From Mxb001 sp049431945 (GTDB taxonomy: Bacteria; Actinomycetota; Actinomycetes; S36-B12): 14,043 nt of DNA. The position numbers were made by a program, and so were the translations under genes. How positions within the stretch are numbered: the first letter of the stretch is position 1; every line of letters starts with the position of its first letter. The stretch is from NCBI GenBank assembly GCA_049431945.1, contig JBMTDJ010000054.1, positions 1-14,043 of the forward strand, written 5' to 3'. The notes beneath the pieces were generated by a model. The model worked only from the letters and a program-made list of their open reading frames with translations. It was not told the origin of the DNA and searched no databases. Below, piece after piece: positions 1-7,172 of this stretch.

Positions 1-63
1 GGCAGCCATTCGGTCGACGGCGAGGCTCGGGGGCAGCCATTCGGTCGACGGCGAGGCTCGGGG
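1..63. repeat. Two tandem 31-bp direct repeats at window edge
   Basis: Bases 1-31 and 32-62 are identical copies of a 31-bp unit that begins GGCAGCCATTCGG and contains a GTCGAC palindrome. Base 63 also matches the start of a third copy, after which the identity stops at the stop codon of the neighbouring membrane-protein gene (minus strand, stop at 64-66). The period is not a multiple of three, so the array is not a coding repeat. More copies may lie to the left, outside the window. Confidence 0.85.
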
Positions 64-951
64 TCAGGCGAAGGACCAGAATGCGATGGCTGCGGCGACA
101 CCCGGAGCGGCCCACACCCAGCCCCAGCGTGCTGTGGCGGCGACGACGGCATCGCGATAGCCGTAGAGGATCGACAATTGCGGCGGGAAGAACGCCGGGA
201 TCGTGAAGCCGAAGAGCACGAAGGCGATCGCGATCTCCGGAGTCGGTGCGAACAGCGCCGCTGGGATGAAGAGCGCGATGCGCACGGCACTCAGCAGGCC
301 CCACAGGGGCAGTCCTGGACGCCAAGGGATCCGCTGCGAGGCATGCAGCACCGACCCGACGAAGACGGCAGCACCGGAGAAGGCGAGCAGTGGCGCCGCC
401 CACTCCAGTGCCGTGGCGGTCCACGGGGGCGTCTCGGACGTGACGTTGAGGGTGAGGCCGATGCCCAAGGCGATGACGGGCGCCTGGTCGATCCATGACG
501 TGCGCATGCGCTGCCGCTGGGGTGCGTTGCGGCGCAGGATCCAGGTGAAGAATCCGAAGACGATGATGTAGAGCCGATCGACGATGACGGCGAAGACCGC
601 GCCGGGGGCTCCGGCGACCGCTGTCGCGACCGGGATGACCCAGAAGCCGCCGTTGGCGTTGGCGGACCAGCCCCGCAGCACGGCGCGCCCGGTGCGATCG
701 GTGCCACGGGGCGTCGTCCACCACGCGACGGCCATGATGACGAGGGTGATCGCGACGGCGATGAGCGGCCACGCCAGATCGGCGATGCCCTCCAGGCGCC
801 AGGCAGCGAGGATCGAGACGCCGACCGACACGGCGACGATCTGCCAGCGAATGATCACGCGCCAGACGCTGGCGAGGCGCACGCTGCGGGCGCTCGCGGC
901 ACCGATCGCTGCTCCGAGTCCGTAGGCCAGGACGACGATGAGTCCGGTCAT
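64..951 (-). CDS. AEC-like (auxin efflux carrier family) membrane permease
   Basis: A 295-residue polytopic membrane protein with roughly nine or ten hydrophobic segments and no soluble domain. The stretch at residues 98-122 (N-A-N-G-G-F-W-V-I-P, then a G-A-P-G turn and a hydrophobic helix) resembles the conserved Asn-containing central segment of AEC/PIN-type carriers, and the two-half layout with a short polar loop near residues 140-152 also fits. The substrate cannot be read from the sequence. I chose the ATG at 951 because it lies 7 nt after the glycosyltransferase stop and immediately precedes the first membrane helix. The longer frame back to 1143 adds 64 low-complexity residues that overlap the upstream gene. 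It is the last gene of the carotenoid operon, so export or handling of a product or precursor is possible, but that is inference. A generic membrane protein remains the fallback. Confidence 0.6.
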   Translation of the reverse strand: MTGLIVVLAYGLGAAIGAASARSVRLASVWRVIIRWQIVAVSVGVSILAAWRLEGIADLAWPLIAVAITLVIMAVAWWTTPRGTDRTGRAVLRGWSANANGGFWVIPVATAVAGAPGAVFAVIVDRLYIIVFGFFTWILRRNAPQRQRMRTSWIDQAPVIALGIGLTLNVTSETPPWTATALEWAAPLLAFSGAAVFVGSVLHASQRIPWRPGLPLWGLLSAVRIALFIPAALFAPTPEIAIAFVLFGFTIPAFFPPQLSILYGYRDAVVAATARWGWVWAAPGVAAAIAFWSFA

Positions 952-958
952 CGACGGA

Positions 959-2095
959 TCACGGCAGTGGACGGCCCCGCCACGTGATGGTGCCTGCTCG
1001 ATGGCGGCGCAGCGAGGCGAGAATGAGTCCCGCGAAGGTGGCGACCGAGGCTGGCTGGGCGAGGACGTCGGGCCACACGCGTTCGCCGGTGCGGCGTGCG
1101 ACGACGTAGCGCCCCAGGACGCCCGATGCGTAGCCCGCGACACCCCACGCCCGCGCGGCGCGACCGGGGCCGAGGATCGCGAAGACCGGTGGTGCGACGT
1201 AGGCCAGGGCCATGACCGACACCAGTGCGTAGGCGACCGGGGACGGCTGGACCGCTGACCACACTGACTTGGTGTAGCCGTCGTAGATCTCGGGCCACGA
1301 GGTGTACATGCGGCATGAGGCCACGGCGCTGCCGTCGGCAGGGGCGCCCTGGAATCCCGCCCGCTTGAGTGCGCGGAGCACGCCGACGTCCTCGAGGATG
1401 AGATCGGCGATGGCAGCGTGGCCGCCGCTGATGCGATACGCGCGGGAGTCGACCACGAGGAACTGCCCCACGGCGGCGGCCATCGACGGGTAGTGGCTGC
1501 GCTCGGTGATGCGGATCGGCAGCGCCGTCACCCACGACCACACGACAAGCGGCTGCGTGATGCGCTCGGCCGGCGTGATGGCCACCTGGCGGGGATACGG
1601 TGACAGCAGGTCCAGGCCCCCGGAGCGCATCTGATGCACCGTCGAGGCGATAGCGCGCGAACTCAACTGGACGTCGGCGTCGATGAAGACGAGGACGTCG
1701 CCGGTCGCCTCCTGCGCCAGGCGGTGGCACGCCCATGACTTGCCCAGCCAACCCGGCGGTGGCAGGTCGTCGGGGCCGTCGATGACCTTCACGCGCGGAT
1801 CGGACCCGACCACCTGTCGTACTACATCAGCGGTCCCATCGGTCGACCCGTCATCCAGGATGAGGATCTCCATGTCGGGGAGACCTTCCTGCGCGAGAAG
1901 CGATCTCAGTGTCGGCGTGATGCGGGCGGCCTCATTGCGTGCCGGCAGGAGCACCGAGACGCGCTCGCCGATCGTCACCGACTCGTCGCGCGGACGACGG
2001 ATCAGTCGCATGTTGATAGCGGCGTGCGCGGTGAGTGCGGCGGAGGTGAGCGCGCCGGTGCCCGCGATGGCACGGGCGAGACTTCGCGCGCTCAT
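959..2095 (-). CDS. Family 2 glycosyltransferase, CruG/CrtQ-like, probably carotenoid-modifying
   Basis: A 378-residue membrane-associated GT2 enzyme, expected to transfer a sugar from a nucleotide sugar to a lipid-like acceptor. An N-terminal hydrophobic segment (residues about 8-28) precedes the GT-A domain: L-P-A-R-N-E at 50-55, D-D-G-S-T-D-G at 81-87, the metal-binding D-A-D at 139-141 and a catalytic-type E-D pair at 235-236. Two or three membrane helices follow (about 286-308, 315-330 and 347-361). The motif G-W-L-G-K-S-W-A near 115-122 is typical of the CruG/CrtQ-type group. The start is the ATG at 2095, whose ATGA overlaps the CruF stop. A longer frame from 2173 would run 78 nt into cruF. 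Pairing with CruF makes a carotenoid hydroxyl the likely acceptor (known from CruF/CruG, inferred here). A diaponeurosporenoate-type acyl sugar pathway is the alternative. Confidence 0.85.
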   Translation of the reverse strand: MSARSLARAIAGTGALTSAALTAHAAINMRLIRRPRDESVTIGERVSVLLPARNEAARITPTLRSLLAQEGLPDMEILILDDGSTDGTADVVRQVVGSDPRVKVIDGPDDLPPPGWLGKSWACHRLAQEATGDVLVFIDADVQLSSRAIASTVHQMRSGGLDLLSPYPRQVAITPAERITQPLVVWSWVTALPIRITERSHYPSMAAAVGQFLVVDSRAYRISGGHAAIADLILEDVGVLRALKRAGFQGAPADGSAVASCRMYTSWPEIYDGYTKSVWSAVQPSPVAYALVSVMALAYVAPPVFAILGPGRAARAWGVAGYASGVLGRYVVARRTGERVWPDVLAQPASVATFAGLILASLRRHRAGTITWRGRPLP

Positions 2096-2886
2096 GGCCG
2101 ACGCGTCCAACTGACCCATGCCCAGGGGATGACCACGGCGCCCATGATGACGCCTCCCCACAGAGCCACCCATGGGCGCCCGAAGAACACGGCGTTGCCG
2201 AGCACGTTGGAGAAGTAGACCCAGCCGAGCATCAGGGTGGGCACCCCGTCACCTCCCGGCTTGCGGGCCGGCAGGCGAGAGAGCAGCGCCATGATGATCA
2301 CGGCCGTGATCACCCAGCCGACATAGTTGGTCAGCGGGATGCCCGGGATGCCCGGCAGCCCTGGATCCGGGGATGCCCACGTCCAGTGTCCCTCGCTCAC
2401 CATCTGGGGATCGAGGAAGAGATCCCACGCCGCGAGGATCCAGGCGCCGAAGACGACGACGCCCGCGCGGGTATGGGAGATCCGCTGCGCTGCAAGGAGG
2501 GCCGGATAGGCCATCATCGCCCAGGCCATCATGACGATGATGGGTACGCCGATGAGCGTGGGCCCGAGAGTGTCGCTGTACGCGTACTCGCCGAAAGGGA
2601 ATCCGGTCGAGACTCCGAGCGCCTCCATCGCGCCGCCCACACCCGACGCGATGGCGACGTAGCCAAGGGTCCACAGCCATCCGCGCGTGAGCCACGCATG
2701 GCTGACCGATGCGAGGAAGAACGTCACGACGGTCGCGATGGTGAGGAAGTCGCGGGCGGCCTCGGCGAGAAGCCAGATGATCTGGCCACCGATCGTCATT
2801 CCCGCGAGAAGCCAGGGAATCCATTGCCAACTGACCGGCATCCGACGCCCGTCGGAGTGCGGCCCCTGGTAGACGCGAATGCTCAT
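2092..2886 (-). CDS. cruF: Carotenoid biosynthesis protein, CruF-type 1',2'-hydratase (DUF422 family)
   Basis: A 264-residue integral membrane protein with about seven hydrophobic segments. It belongs to the family that includes CruF and the bisanhydrobacterioruberin hydratases, which add water to the 1,2 double bond of acyclic carotenoid ends. Family landmarks are visible: E88 followed by G-x-S-T-G-F-P-F-G-E-Y-A-Y-S (residues 91-104), D-L-F-L-D-P at 155-160 and the G-I-P-L-T-N-Y-V-G-W block at 182-191. The acidic residues in these blocks are plausible catalytic groups. The ATG at 2886 overlaps the hydrolase stop as ATGA, and the stop overlaps the glycosyltransferase start in the same way, so translation is probably coupled. 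Length is typical. No crtE, crtB or crtI is in the window, so the lycopene part of the pathway must lie elsewhere. CruF versus C50-type hydratase cannot be decided from sequence alone. Confidence 0.88.
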   Translation of the reverse strand: MSIRVYQGPHSDGRRMPVSWQWIPWLLAGMTIGGQIIWLLAEAARDFLTIATVVTFFLASVSHAWLTRGWLWTLGYVAIASGVGGAMEALGVSTGFPFGEYAYSDTLGPTLIGVPIIVMMAWAMMAYPALLAAQRISHTRAGVVVFGAWILAAWDLFLDPQMVSEGHWTWASPDPGLPGIPGIPLTNYVGWVITAVIIMALLSRLPARKPGGDGVPTLMLGWVYFSNVLGNAVFFGRPWVALWGGVIMGAVVIPWAWVSWTRRP

Positions 2887-3674
2887 GAGGTCCTGTCGAT
2901 GGCTGTCTCGCGCACGAGCGCCGCCGTCACCTTGGGCACGTCCCACATGGGCGCATGGCCGCAGTTCCAAAGCACCTCCCACCGGGCATGCACGGGGGCC
3001 AGATCGCGCTGCTGGAATCGGGGCGCCGGCAGCAGTCGGTCGTTGTCCCCGAAGGCAACGGTGACCGGCACATCGGCGGAGATCTGCCCCGCCCGATCGA
3101 ACCGGCGGTGCAGCGCGCCGTCGTGGGCCTGCGCGAAGCCGCGAGCGTCGGCCTGGGCGTAGGCGGCGTCGACAGCCACGGAGTAGGGCACGCGCGCGGT
3201 GCGCTCGGCACCCGTGCGCATGAGGGTCCGACGCAGGGGGGTGATCCGCATGATCGCCGGGATTGCGCGGCGACTGGCGACGGCGGCTCGGCGATTGAAC
3301 TGGATGGCCGAGAGCGGCTCGTGAATCGGCTCCCACAGGCCGGCCGGGCACAACGCCGTGACACTGAGCGCGCGCCCATCGGCCGCGGCCTCAAGCGCGG
3401 TCCATCCGCCGAGGGAATTGCCGACCAGGTGTGCACGCTCGATGCCGCGCTCGTCGAGGAAGTCACCGACGGCCAGGGCCATCTCGGTGGCCGGAGTCTC
3501 CGCCTGATCGGGCAGCGGATCGGAGTCGCCGTGTCCGGGCAGGTCGACGGCGTACACAGTGAAGTCGCTCGCGAGGTCGTCGACGACCAGGTCCCAGCAG
3601 CGTCGGGACGAGGCGAGGCCGTGGATGAGGACGAGCGCGGGCCCCGAGCCCGCGCTGTCGTAGGCGAGTGCCAT
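2883..3674 (-). CDS. Alpha/beta hydrolase, first gene of the carotenoid operon
   Basis: A 263-residue soluble alpha/beta-hydrolase-fold protein with a complete triad: oxyanion-loop H-G at 18-19, nucleophile Ser87 in G-N-S-L-G-G (85-90), acid Asp210 or Asp212 in G-D-N-D-R-L, and His240 in N-C-G-H-A-P. V-D-L-P-G-H-G-D-S (43-51) is the usual strand-4 motif. There is no signal peptide, so it acts in the cytoplasm. The reaction cannot be named (ester, thioester or C-C bond). The ATG at 3674 is preceded by a strong GAGGAGG ribosome-binding site 4 nt upstream. A GTG at 3695 in the same frame would place that site inside the gene and is less likely. The stop overlaps the cruF start by ATGA, tying it to carotenoid end-group chemistry by context only. 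Confidence 0.9.
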   Translation of the reverse strand: MALAYDSAGSGPALVLIHGLASSRRCWDLVVDDLASDFTVYAVDLPGHGDSDPLPDQAETPATEMALAVGDFLDERGIERAHLVGNSLGGWTALEAAADGRALSVTALCPAGLWEPIHEPLSAIQFNRRAAVASRRAIPAIMRITPLRRTLMRTGAERTARVPYSVAVDAAYAQADARGFAQAHDGALHRRFDRAGQISADVPVTVAFGDNDRLLPAPRFQQRDLAPVHARWEVLWNCGHAPMWDVPKVTAALVRETAIDRTS

Positions 3675-3760
3675 GCCACCTCCTCGTCGGGACACACCCT
3701 AGGCGGGTACGCCGGTAGGGGTGTCGCGCGGGACTACGCTCGCGGCGGAGGAGGTGGCAC
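3675..3760. promoter_or_regulatory. Divergent promoter region, carotenoid operon / AI-2E permease
   Basis: An 86-bp gap separates the two divergent genes. On the minus strand, TAGGGT at 3701-3696 matches an actinobacterial TAnnnT -10 box about 22 nt from the ATG. On the plus strand, TACGCT at 3735-3740 is a similar box 20 nt before the GTG. Clear -35 hexamers are not visible. Both genes carry the same GAGGAGGTGGCA ribosome-binding leader, giving a perfect 12-bp inverted repeat (3674-3685 with 3748-3759). Promoter assignments are by motif only. Confidence 0.4.
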
Positions 3761-4918
3761 GTGGGGAGATCTCGGTCGGCCGGGGATCACATTCCACCCC
3801 GACCGCCCCTGCCACGGCCCTACGACACCTCCGACCAGGTCTCCCCGGCCTTCCGGCGCATCGGCGGCTATGCGTGGCGGCTGGCCGTCGTGGGAGTGGT
3901 GGGGTGGGGCCTACTGCTCCTCATCACCCCGCTCCAGACCCTCATCCTTGCGCTGTTCTTCGCCCTGCTGGTGGCGGCCTGGCTGATGCCGCTCACCGAC
4001 TGGTTCGCCCGTGCCATGCCTCGATGGGTTGCCGCCGCTCTGAGCCTGCTCACCTTCTTCGTGGCCGTCGGGATCGTCGTCACGTTCATCGGCTTGCAGA
4101 CCGCGTCCCAGTGGGAGGGCATCACCAACGCCTTCAACCAGGGTGTGACGGATCTGCAGACCTGGCTGCGCGAAGGCCCGCTGCAGGTCACGGATGCTCA
4201 GCTGACCGACGTCTACGTGAGAGCCCAGGACTTCATCTCGTCCTCGGGCGGCGACATTGCCCTGGGGGTGCTGTCCGGGGTCGGGAGCGTGCTCGGCCTG
4301 GGCACGGCGCTCGCCGCGGCGGTCTTCATCCTCATCTTCATTCTCATCCAGCCGACGGAGATGCTCGGCTGGTTCCTGCGCTGGATGCCCGCGCGCAACC
4401 GTGAGGTGATCGGCCAGACGGTGCGGATCGCCTGGAGGGGGTTCTCGCAGTACTCCCAGGGCCTGGTGCTCGTCGCGATCACCAACGCCACGCTGGTGAC
4501 GATCGTCCTGCTCATCATGGGCGTCCCGCTCGCCATCCCGCTGGGCATAATCGTGTTCTTCGGCGCCTTCATTCCCTATATCGGCGCACCCATCGCGATG
4601 CTGCTGGCGGCGTTCGTCGCGCTCGTCACCGACGGCCCGCTGGCGGCAGCGCTGGTCATCGCGCTCATCGTGGTCATCGGTCAGCTCGAGGGCAATGTCC
4701 TGCAGCCGCTCATCATGGGCCAGACCGTCAACCTGCATCCAGTGGCGATCGTGCTGGTGACGGCGATCGGTGCGGCGTACTTCGGGCTGTTGGGCGCCCT
4801 CATCGGCGTACCGCTCGCGGCCGGCGTGTACGGCGCGATGCGATACCTCAGCGGTCCCGTGCGCAGCGACGACGACTCGCCCCCGGAGCCCGCGCCGGCG
4901 GGGGAGGGCACCTTCTAG
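3761..4918 (+). CDS. AI-2E (PerM/DUF20) family transporter, copy 1
   Basis: A 385-residue polytopic protein of the AI-2E/PerM family. It has a short Pro-rich cytoplasmic N-terminus (1-30), paired N-terminal helices (about 40-75 and 90-112), a long extracytoplasmic soluble stretch (about 113-165), then the conserved C-terminal membrane block. That block carries the family signatures G-A-F-I-P-Y-I-G near residue 268 and Q-L-E-G-N-V-L-Q-P near 307, with N-L-H-P shortly after. Members move AI-2, ions or small metabolites. The family name does not imply quorum sensing and no luxS is seen. The GTG start is supported by GGAGGAGG about 6 nt upstream. It shares the strand with the cation transporter 36 nt downstream and may be cotranscribed with it. 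A second, clearly divergent family member lies at 9048-10184. Confidence 0.9.
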   Translation: MGRSRSAGDHIPPRPPLPRPYDTSDQVSPAFRRIGGYAWRLAVVGVVGWGLLLLITPLQTLILALFFALLVAAWLMPLTDWFARAMPRWVAAALSLLTFFVAVGIVVTFIGLQTASQWEGITNAFNQGVTDLQTWLREGPLQVTDAQLTDVYVRAQDFISSSGGDIALGVLSGVGSVLGLGTALAAAVFILIFILIQPTEMLGWFLRWMPARNREVIGQTVRIAWRGFSQYSQGLVLVAITNATLVTIVLLIMGVPLAIPLGIIVFFGAFIPYIGAPIAMLLAAFVALVTDGPLAAALVIALIVVIGQLEGNVLQPLIMGQTVNLHPVAIVLVTAIGAAYFGLLGALIGVPLAAGVYGAMRYLSGPVRSDDDSPPEPAPAGEGTF

Positions 4919-4954
4919 TTCTGTGGTCCCGGCGACGCATGACATGCTCGTAGC

Positions 4955-5911
4955 GTGTCCGCCGGCCATGCGCATTCGCTGACGAAGTGGGCGTGGCTGT
5001 CCATCGGGGCGGCCGTGCTCACGATCGGCATGAAGACCGTCGCCTATCTGCTCACGGGCTCCGTTGGTCTCCTCTCCGACGCTCTGGAGTCCGTTGTCAA
5101 TCTTGTGGCTGCCGTGCTGGCGCTCATCGCGCTCGCGGCTGCCGCGAAACCGGCGGATGAGAAGCATCACTTCGGCCATGGCAAGGCGGAGTACCTATCC
5201 GCTGGGGCTGAAGGCGTGATGATCGTCGTCGCCGCCGGCCTCATCGTCTACACCGCGATCGAGCGTCTGATCAATCCGCGGCCGCTCGAGGAACTTGGCA
5301 TCGGCCTCGCGGTCACGCTTGTGGCCACGGCGATCAATGGCGCGGTGGGCTTCGTTTTGCTGCGCCAGGGTCGGCGCCATCGGTCGATGACGCTCGTGGC
5401 AGACGGCAAGCACCTCATGACCGACGTCTACACCTCGGTCGGCGTCATCGTTGGCGTGGGCCTGGTCGCCGTGACCGGCTGGCTCCCGCTTGACTCATTA
5501 GTGGCTCTCGCGGTCGGAGCCAACATCTTGTGGACCGGGTTCATCCTCATCCGCAACTCCGGACGCGGCCTGCTCGATCACGCTTTGCCTGACGAGGACA
5601 ACGATCGAATCATCGCTGTCCTGCGCGGATTCGTCGATCGCTATCCAGCCGGGGACCTGGAGTTCCACGGACTCCAGACGCGCGAGTCCGGGCGCGACCG
5701 CTTCGTCTCCCTCCACGTGCTGGTGCCCGGATCCTGGAGTGTGAGCCGGGCCCATGACCTGGTCGAGGACGTCGAGGGGGAGATCCGGTCCGTGCTGCCT
5801 CTCGTCCAGGTGCACACGCACCTCGAGTCGCGCGAGGACCGTCGGTCACACGACGACTATGCCCACGGTCCGCGGGTGTTTCGCGAGGAGACGGGACCCT
5901 CGACTTCCTGA
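4955..5911 (+). CDS. Cation diffusion facilitator family transporter
   Basis: A 318-residue CDF exporter with six membrane helices in residues 10-205 and a cytoplasmic C-terminal domain (about 210-295) of the usual ferredoxin-like, metal-sensing type. H-F-G-H-G-K-A-E-Y at 72-80 and the TM5 H153-x3-D157 pair are standard for proton-coupled divalent metal efflux. The TM2 pair is odd: S-D-A-L-E-S-V-V-N places Glu45 and Asn49 where E. coli YiiP has Asp45 and Asp49, so the transport site is E/N/H/D. The metal (Zn, Mn, Fe, Co) cannot be assigned. The GTG at 4955 is the only start that keeps TM1 whole. No Shine-Dalgarno is seen, and CATGCT at 4943-4948 could be a weak leaderless -10. The acidic, His-containing tail (300-318) is not conserved in the family as I know it. 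Confidence 0.9.
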   Translation: MSAGHAHSLTKWAWLSIGAAVLTIGMKTVAYLLTGSVGLLSDALESVVNLVAAVLALIALAAAAKPADEKHHFGHGKAEYLSAGAEGVMIVVAAGLIVYTAIERLINPRPLEELGIGLAVTLVATAINGAVGFVLLRQGRRHRSMTLVADGKHLMTDVYTSVGVIVGVGLVAVTGWLPLDSLVALAVGANILWTGFILIRNSGRGLLDHALPDEDNDRIIAVLRGFVDRYPAGDLEFHGLQTRESGRDRFVSLHVLVPGSWSVSRAHDLVEDVEGEIRSVLPLVQVHTHLESREDRRSHDDYAHGPRVFREETGPSTS

Positions 5912-5974
5912 GGACTTAAGTCCCGACCCTAGGCTCGCCGAGAGGGACGACTACCAGACCAACGGGAGGACGAC
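5912..5974 (+). promoter_or_regulatory. Possible promoter and ribosome-binding site of the peroxiredoxin gene
   Basis: The 63-bp gap holds TAGGCT at 5930-5935, a TAnnnT -10 candidate that sits inside a CCTAGG palindrome, and a strong GGGAGGA ribosome-binding site at 5964-5970, 4 nt before the GTG. No convincing -35 is visible, so the promoter call is weak. The ribosome-binding site is good and fixes the gene start. Confidence 0.35.
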
Positions 5975-6607
5975 GTGTCACTACATCTTGGGGATCAGGC
6001 CCCGAACTTCACGGCAGAGACCACCGACGGTTCCATCGACTTCCATGACTGGAAGAAGGGCAGTTGGGCGGTGTTCTTCAGTCACCCGGCCGACTACACC
6101 CCGGTCTGCACCACGGAGCTCGGTACGACGGCAGCGCTGCAGAAGGAGTTCCACGCCCGCGGCGTCAAGACGATCGCGATCTCAGTGGACCCGATCGAGG
6201 ATCACCGCGGCTGGGCCCCTGACATCGGCGACGTCGGCGGAACTGACCTCAACTTTCCCATCATCGCGGATCCAGACAAGCGGATCTCTGAGCTCTACGA
6301 CATGATCCATCCCGGTGAGGGCGACACGTCGTCGGTGCGCTCGGTGTTCATCATCGATCCGGACGACAAGATCCGACTGACGCTGACCTACCCCAAGTCC
6401 GTCGGACGCAACTTCGACGAGATCCTGCGCGTCATCGACGCCCTCCAGCTCACCGACAAGGCACCGATCGCGACGCCGGCCAACTGGAAGGTCGGCGATC
6501 GCGTGATCGTCTCGACGATGGTGTCGACCGATGATGCCCAGGCCCGCTTCGGCGAGATCGAGGAGGTCAAGCCGTACTTGCGCTGGACCCCGCAGCCCAA
6601 GGTCTAG
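5975..6607 (+). CDS. 1-Cys peroxiredoxin (Prx6-type)
   Basis: A 210-residue cytoplasmic thiol peroxidase that reduces hydrogen peroxide and organic hydroperoxides. The active site reads P38-A-D-Y-T42-P-V-C45, the P-x3-T-x2-C motif, and Arg in S-V-R-S-V-F-I-I (about 120-127) is the usual third catalytic residue. Cys45 is the only cysteine in the protein, so there is no resolving cysteine and an external thiol must recycle it. Length and the C-terminal extension (N-W-K-V-G-D near 160, ending P-Y-L-R-W) fit the Prx6 subfamily rather than AhpC. The GTG start is supported by GGGAGGA 4 nt upstream. Its transcription probably ends at the inverted repeat at 6639-6703. Proximity to a metal exporter is compatible with a stress role, but no regulator is adjacent. 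Confidence 0.95.
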   Translation: MSLHLGDQAPNFTAETTDGSIDFHDWKKGSWAVFFSHPADYTPVCTTELGTTAALQKEFHARGVKTIAISVDPIEDHRGWAPDIGDVGGTDLNFPIIADPDKRISELYDMIHPGEGDTSSVRSVFIIDPDDKIRLTLTYPKSVGRNFDEILRVIDALQLTDKAPIATPANWKVGDRVIVSTMVSTDDAQARFGEIEEVKPYLRWTPQPKV

Positions 6608-6612
6608 TGCGT

Positions 6613-6625
6613 CGTCACCGTGACG
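6613..6625. repeat. 13-bp palindrome CGTCAC-C-GTGACG
   Basis: Two 6-bp arms flank a single central base just after the peroxiredoxin stop. With no room for a loop it cannot form a normal RNA hairpin, so if functional it would be a protein-binding dyad. It may be chance in GC-rich DNA. Confidence 0.4.
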
Positions 6626-6638
6626 GGGAGCACTCCGC

Positions 6639-6703
6639 GTCGTCTCACTCTGCCGCGCTTCCTGGCGTGATTCAGGCCCTGTGGCGCGGCAGAGTGAGAC
6701 GAC
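6639..6703. terminator. 20-bp perfect inverted repeat between convergent genes, probable bidirectional terminator
   Basis: The left arm (6639-6658, starting GTCGTCTCACTC) and right arm (6684-6703) are exactly complementary over 20 bp with a 25-nt loop. It lies 31 nt after the peroxiredoxin stop and 7 nt from the thioesterase stop, the place for a shared terminator of two convergent genes. There is no T-run on either side, as is common for actinobacterial hairpin terminators. The loop itself can fold a small CCTG/CAGG stem. A REP/MITE-like dispersed element is the alternative, which would show as copies elsewhere in the genome. Confidence 0.65.
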
Positions 6704-6710
6704 AGCGCGG

Positions 6711-7172
6711 TCAGCTGCGCTTGAGCGCCTTGAGGGTCCAGCGTGTCGCCAGGCGCCCGGTCACGGTGCCCGCCTCATCGGTCAACTCGCATGAGATGTC
6801 GATCTCGGGGCGGGCGCCGTCGTCGAAGATGCGGCGGGCGGCGGCGATGTCGCCGTCGATGCGCGCGGTCGCGGTAATGTCTCCGCGCGCGATGGCGAGG
6901 TAGTCCATCGTCGCAGTGACAGGGAGCAGAACTGCGCGATCCATCATGTCGCCGAAGGCAGAGATGGCCGCGGCGCCCGTGGCGGACTCGCCGACGGCGA
7001 ACATCGCGGCGGCATGGGGCCCACCGACATGATTGCGGTAAGGCGGCTGGTCTCGCAGGACGACGACGGTGCGCTCAGGTGTCACCTCGCCGTACTCCAG
7101 GCCGAGCGTGGCCACCATGGGCACCACCTGGTGCATGAGAGTGCCGATCTGATCACCTGTCATACCCGTCAT
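6711..7172 (-). CDS. DUF4442 / PaaI-like hotdog-fold thioesterase
   Basis: A 153-residue hotdog-fold protein likely to hydrolyse an acyl-CoA or similar thioester in the cytoplasm. The segment Y-R-N-H-V-G-G-P-H-A-A-A at 45-56 followed by G-E-S-A-T-G at 61-66 is the family core. Asn47, His53 and Glu62 are the likely active-site residues. The rest is the expected helix plus strands ending in W-T-L-K-A-L-K. The substrate is unknown. The ATG at 7172 (or 7163 in the same frame) is chosen because TAGCCT at 7186-7181 sits 8 nt upstream, as in leaderless promoters. The longer frame to 7229 would overlap the divergent reductase gene. It is convergent with the peroxiredoxin and divergent from the pterin cassette. 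Confidence 0.82.
   Translation of the reverse strand: MTGMTGDQIGTLMHQVVPMVATLGLEYGEVTPERTVVVLRDQPPYRNHVGGPHAAAMFAVGESATGAAAISAFGDMMDRAVLLPVTATMDYLAIARGDITATARIDGDIAAARRIFDDGARPEIDISCELTDEAGTVTGRLATRWTLKALKRS

Noticed and set aside
1..63. CRISPR array
   Set aside because: The 31-bp units are directly adjacent with no spacers and there are no cas genes.
948..1751. Minus-strand open frame in another register inside the glycosyltransferase gene
   Set aside because: Arg/Pro/Gly-rich translation without a recognisable domain. The GT2 motifs lie in the other frame.
2386..3986. Plus-strand open frames opposite cruF and the hydrolase (258 and 343 codons)
   Set aside because: Compositionally biased shadows of two genes with intact catalytic motifs and coupled starts and stops.
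3761..4918. Autoinducer-2 quorum sensing implied by the AI-2E family name
   Set aside because: Most AI-2E/PerM members have other or unknown substrates, and no luxS or lsr genes are present.
3911..5179. Long minus-strand open frame of 422 codons opposite the AI-2E and CDF genes
   Set aside because: Its product is dominated by Asp/Glu/Arg/His/Gln, typical of the antisense of GC-rich membrane-protein genes, and both plus-strand genes have clear family motifs.
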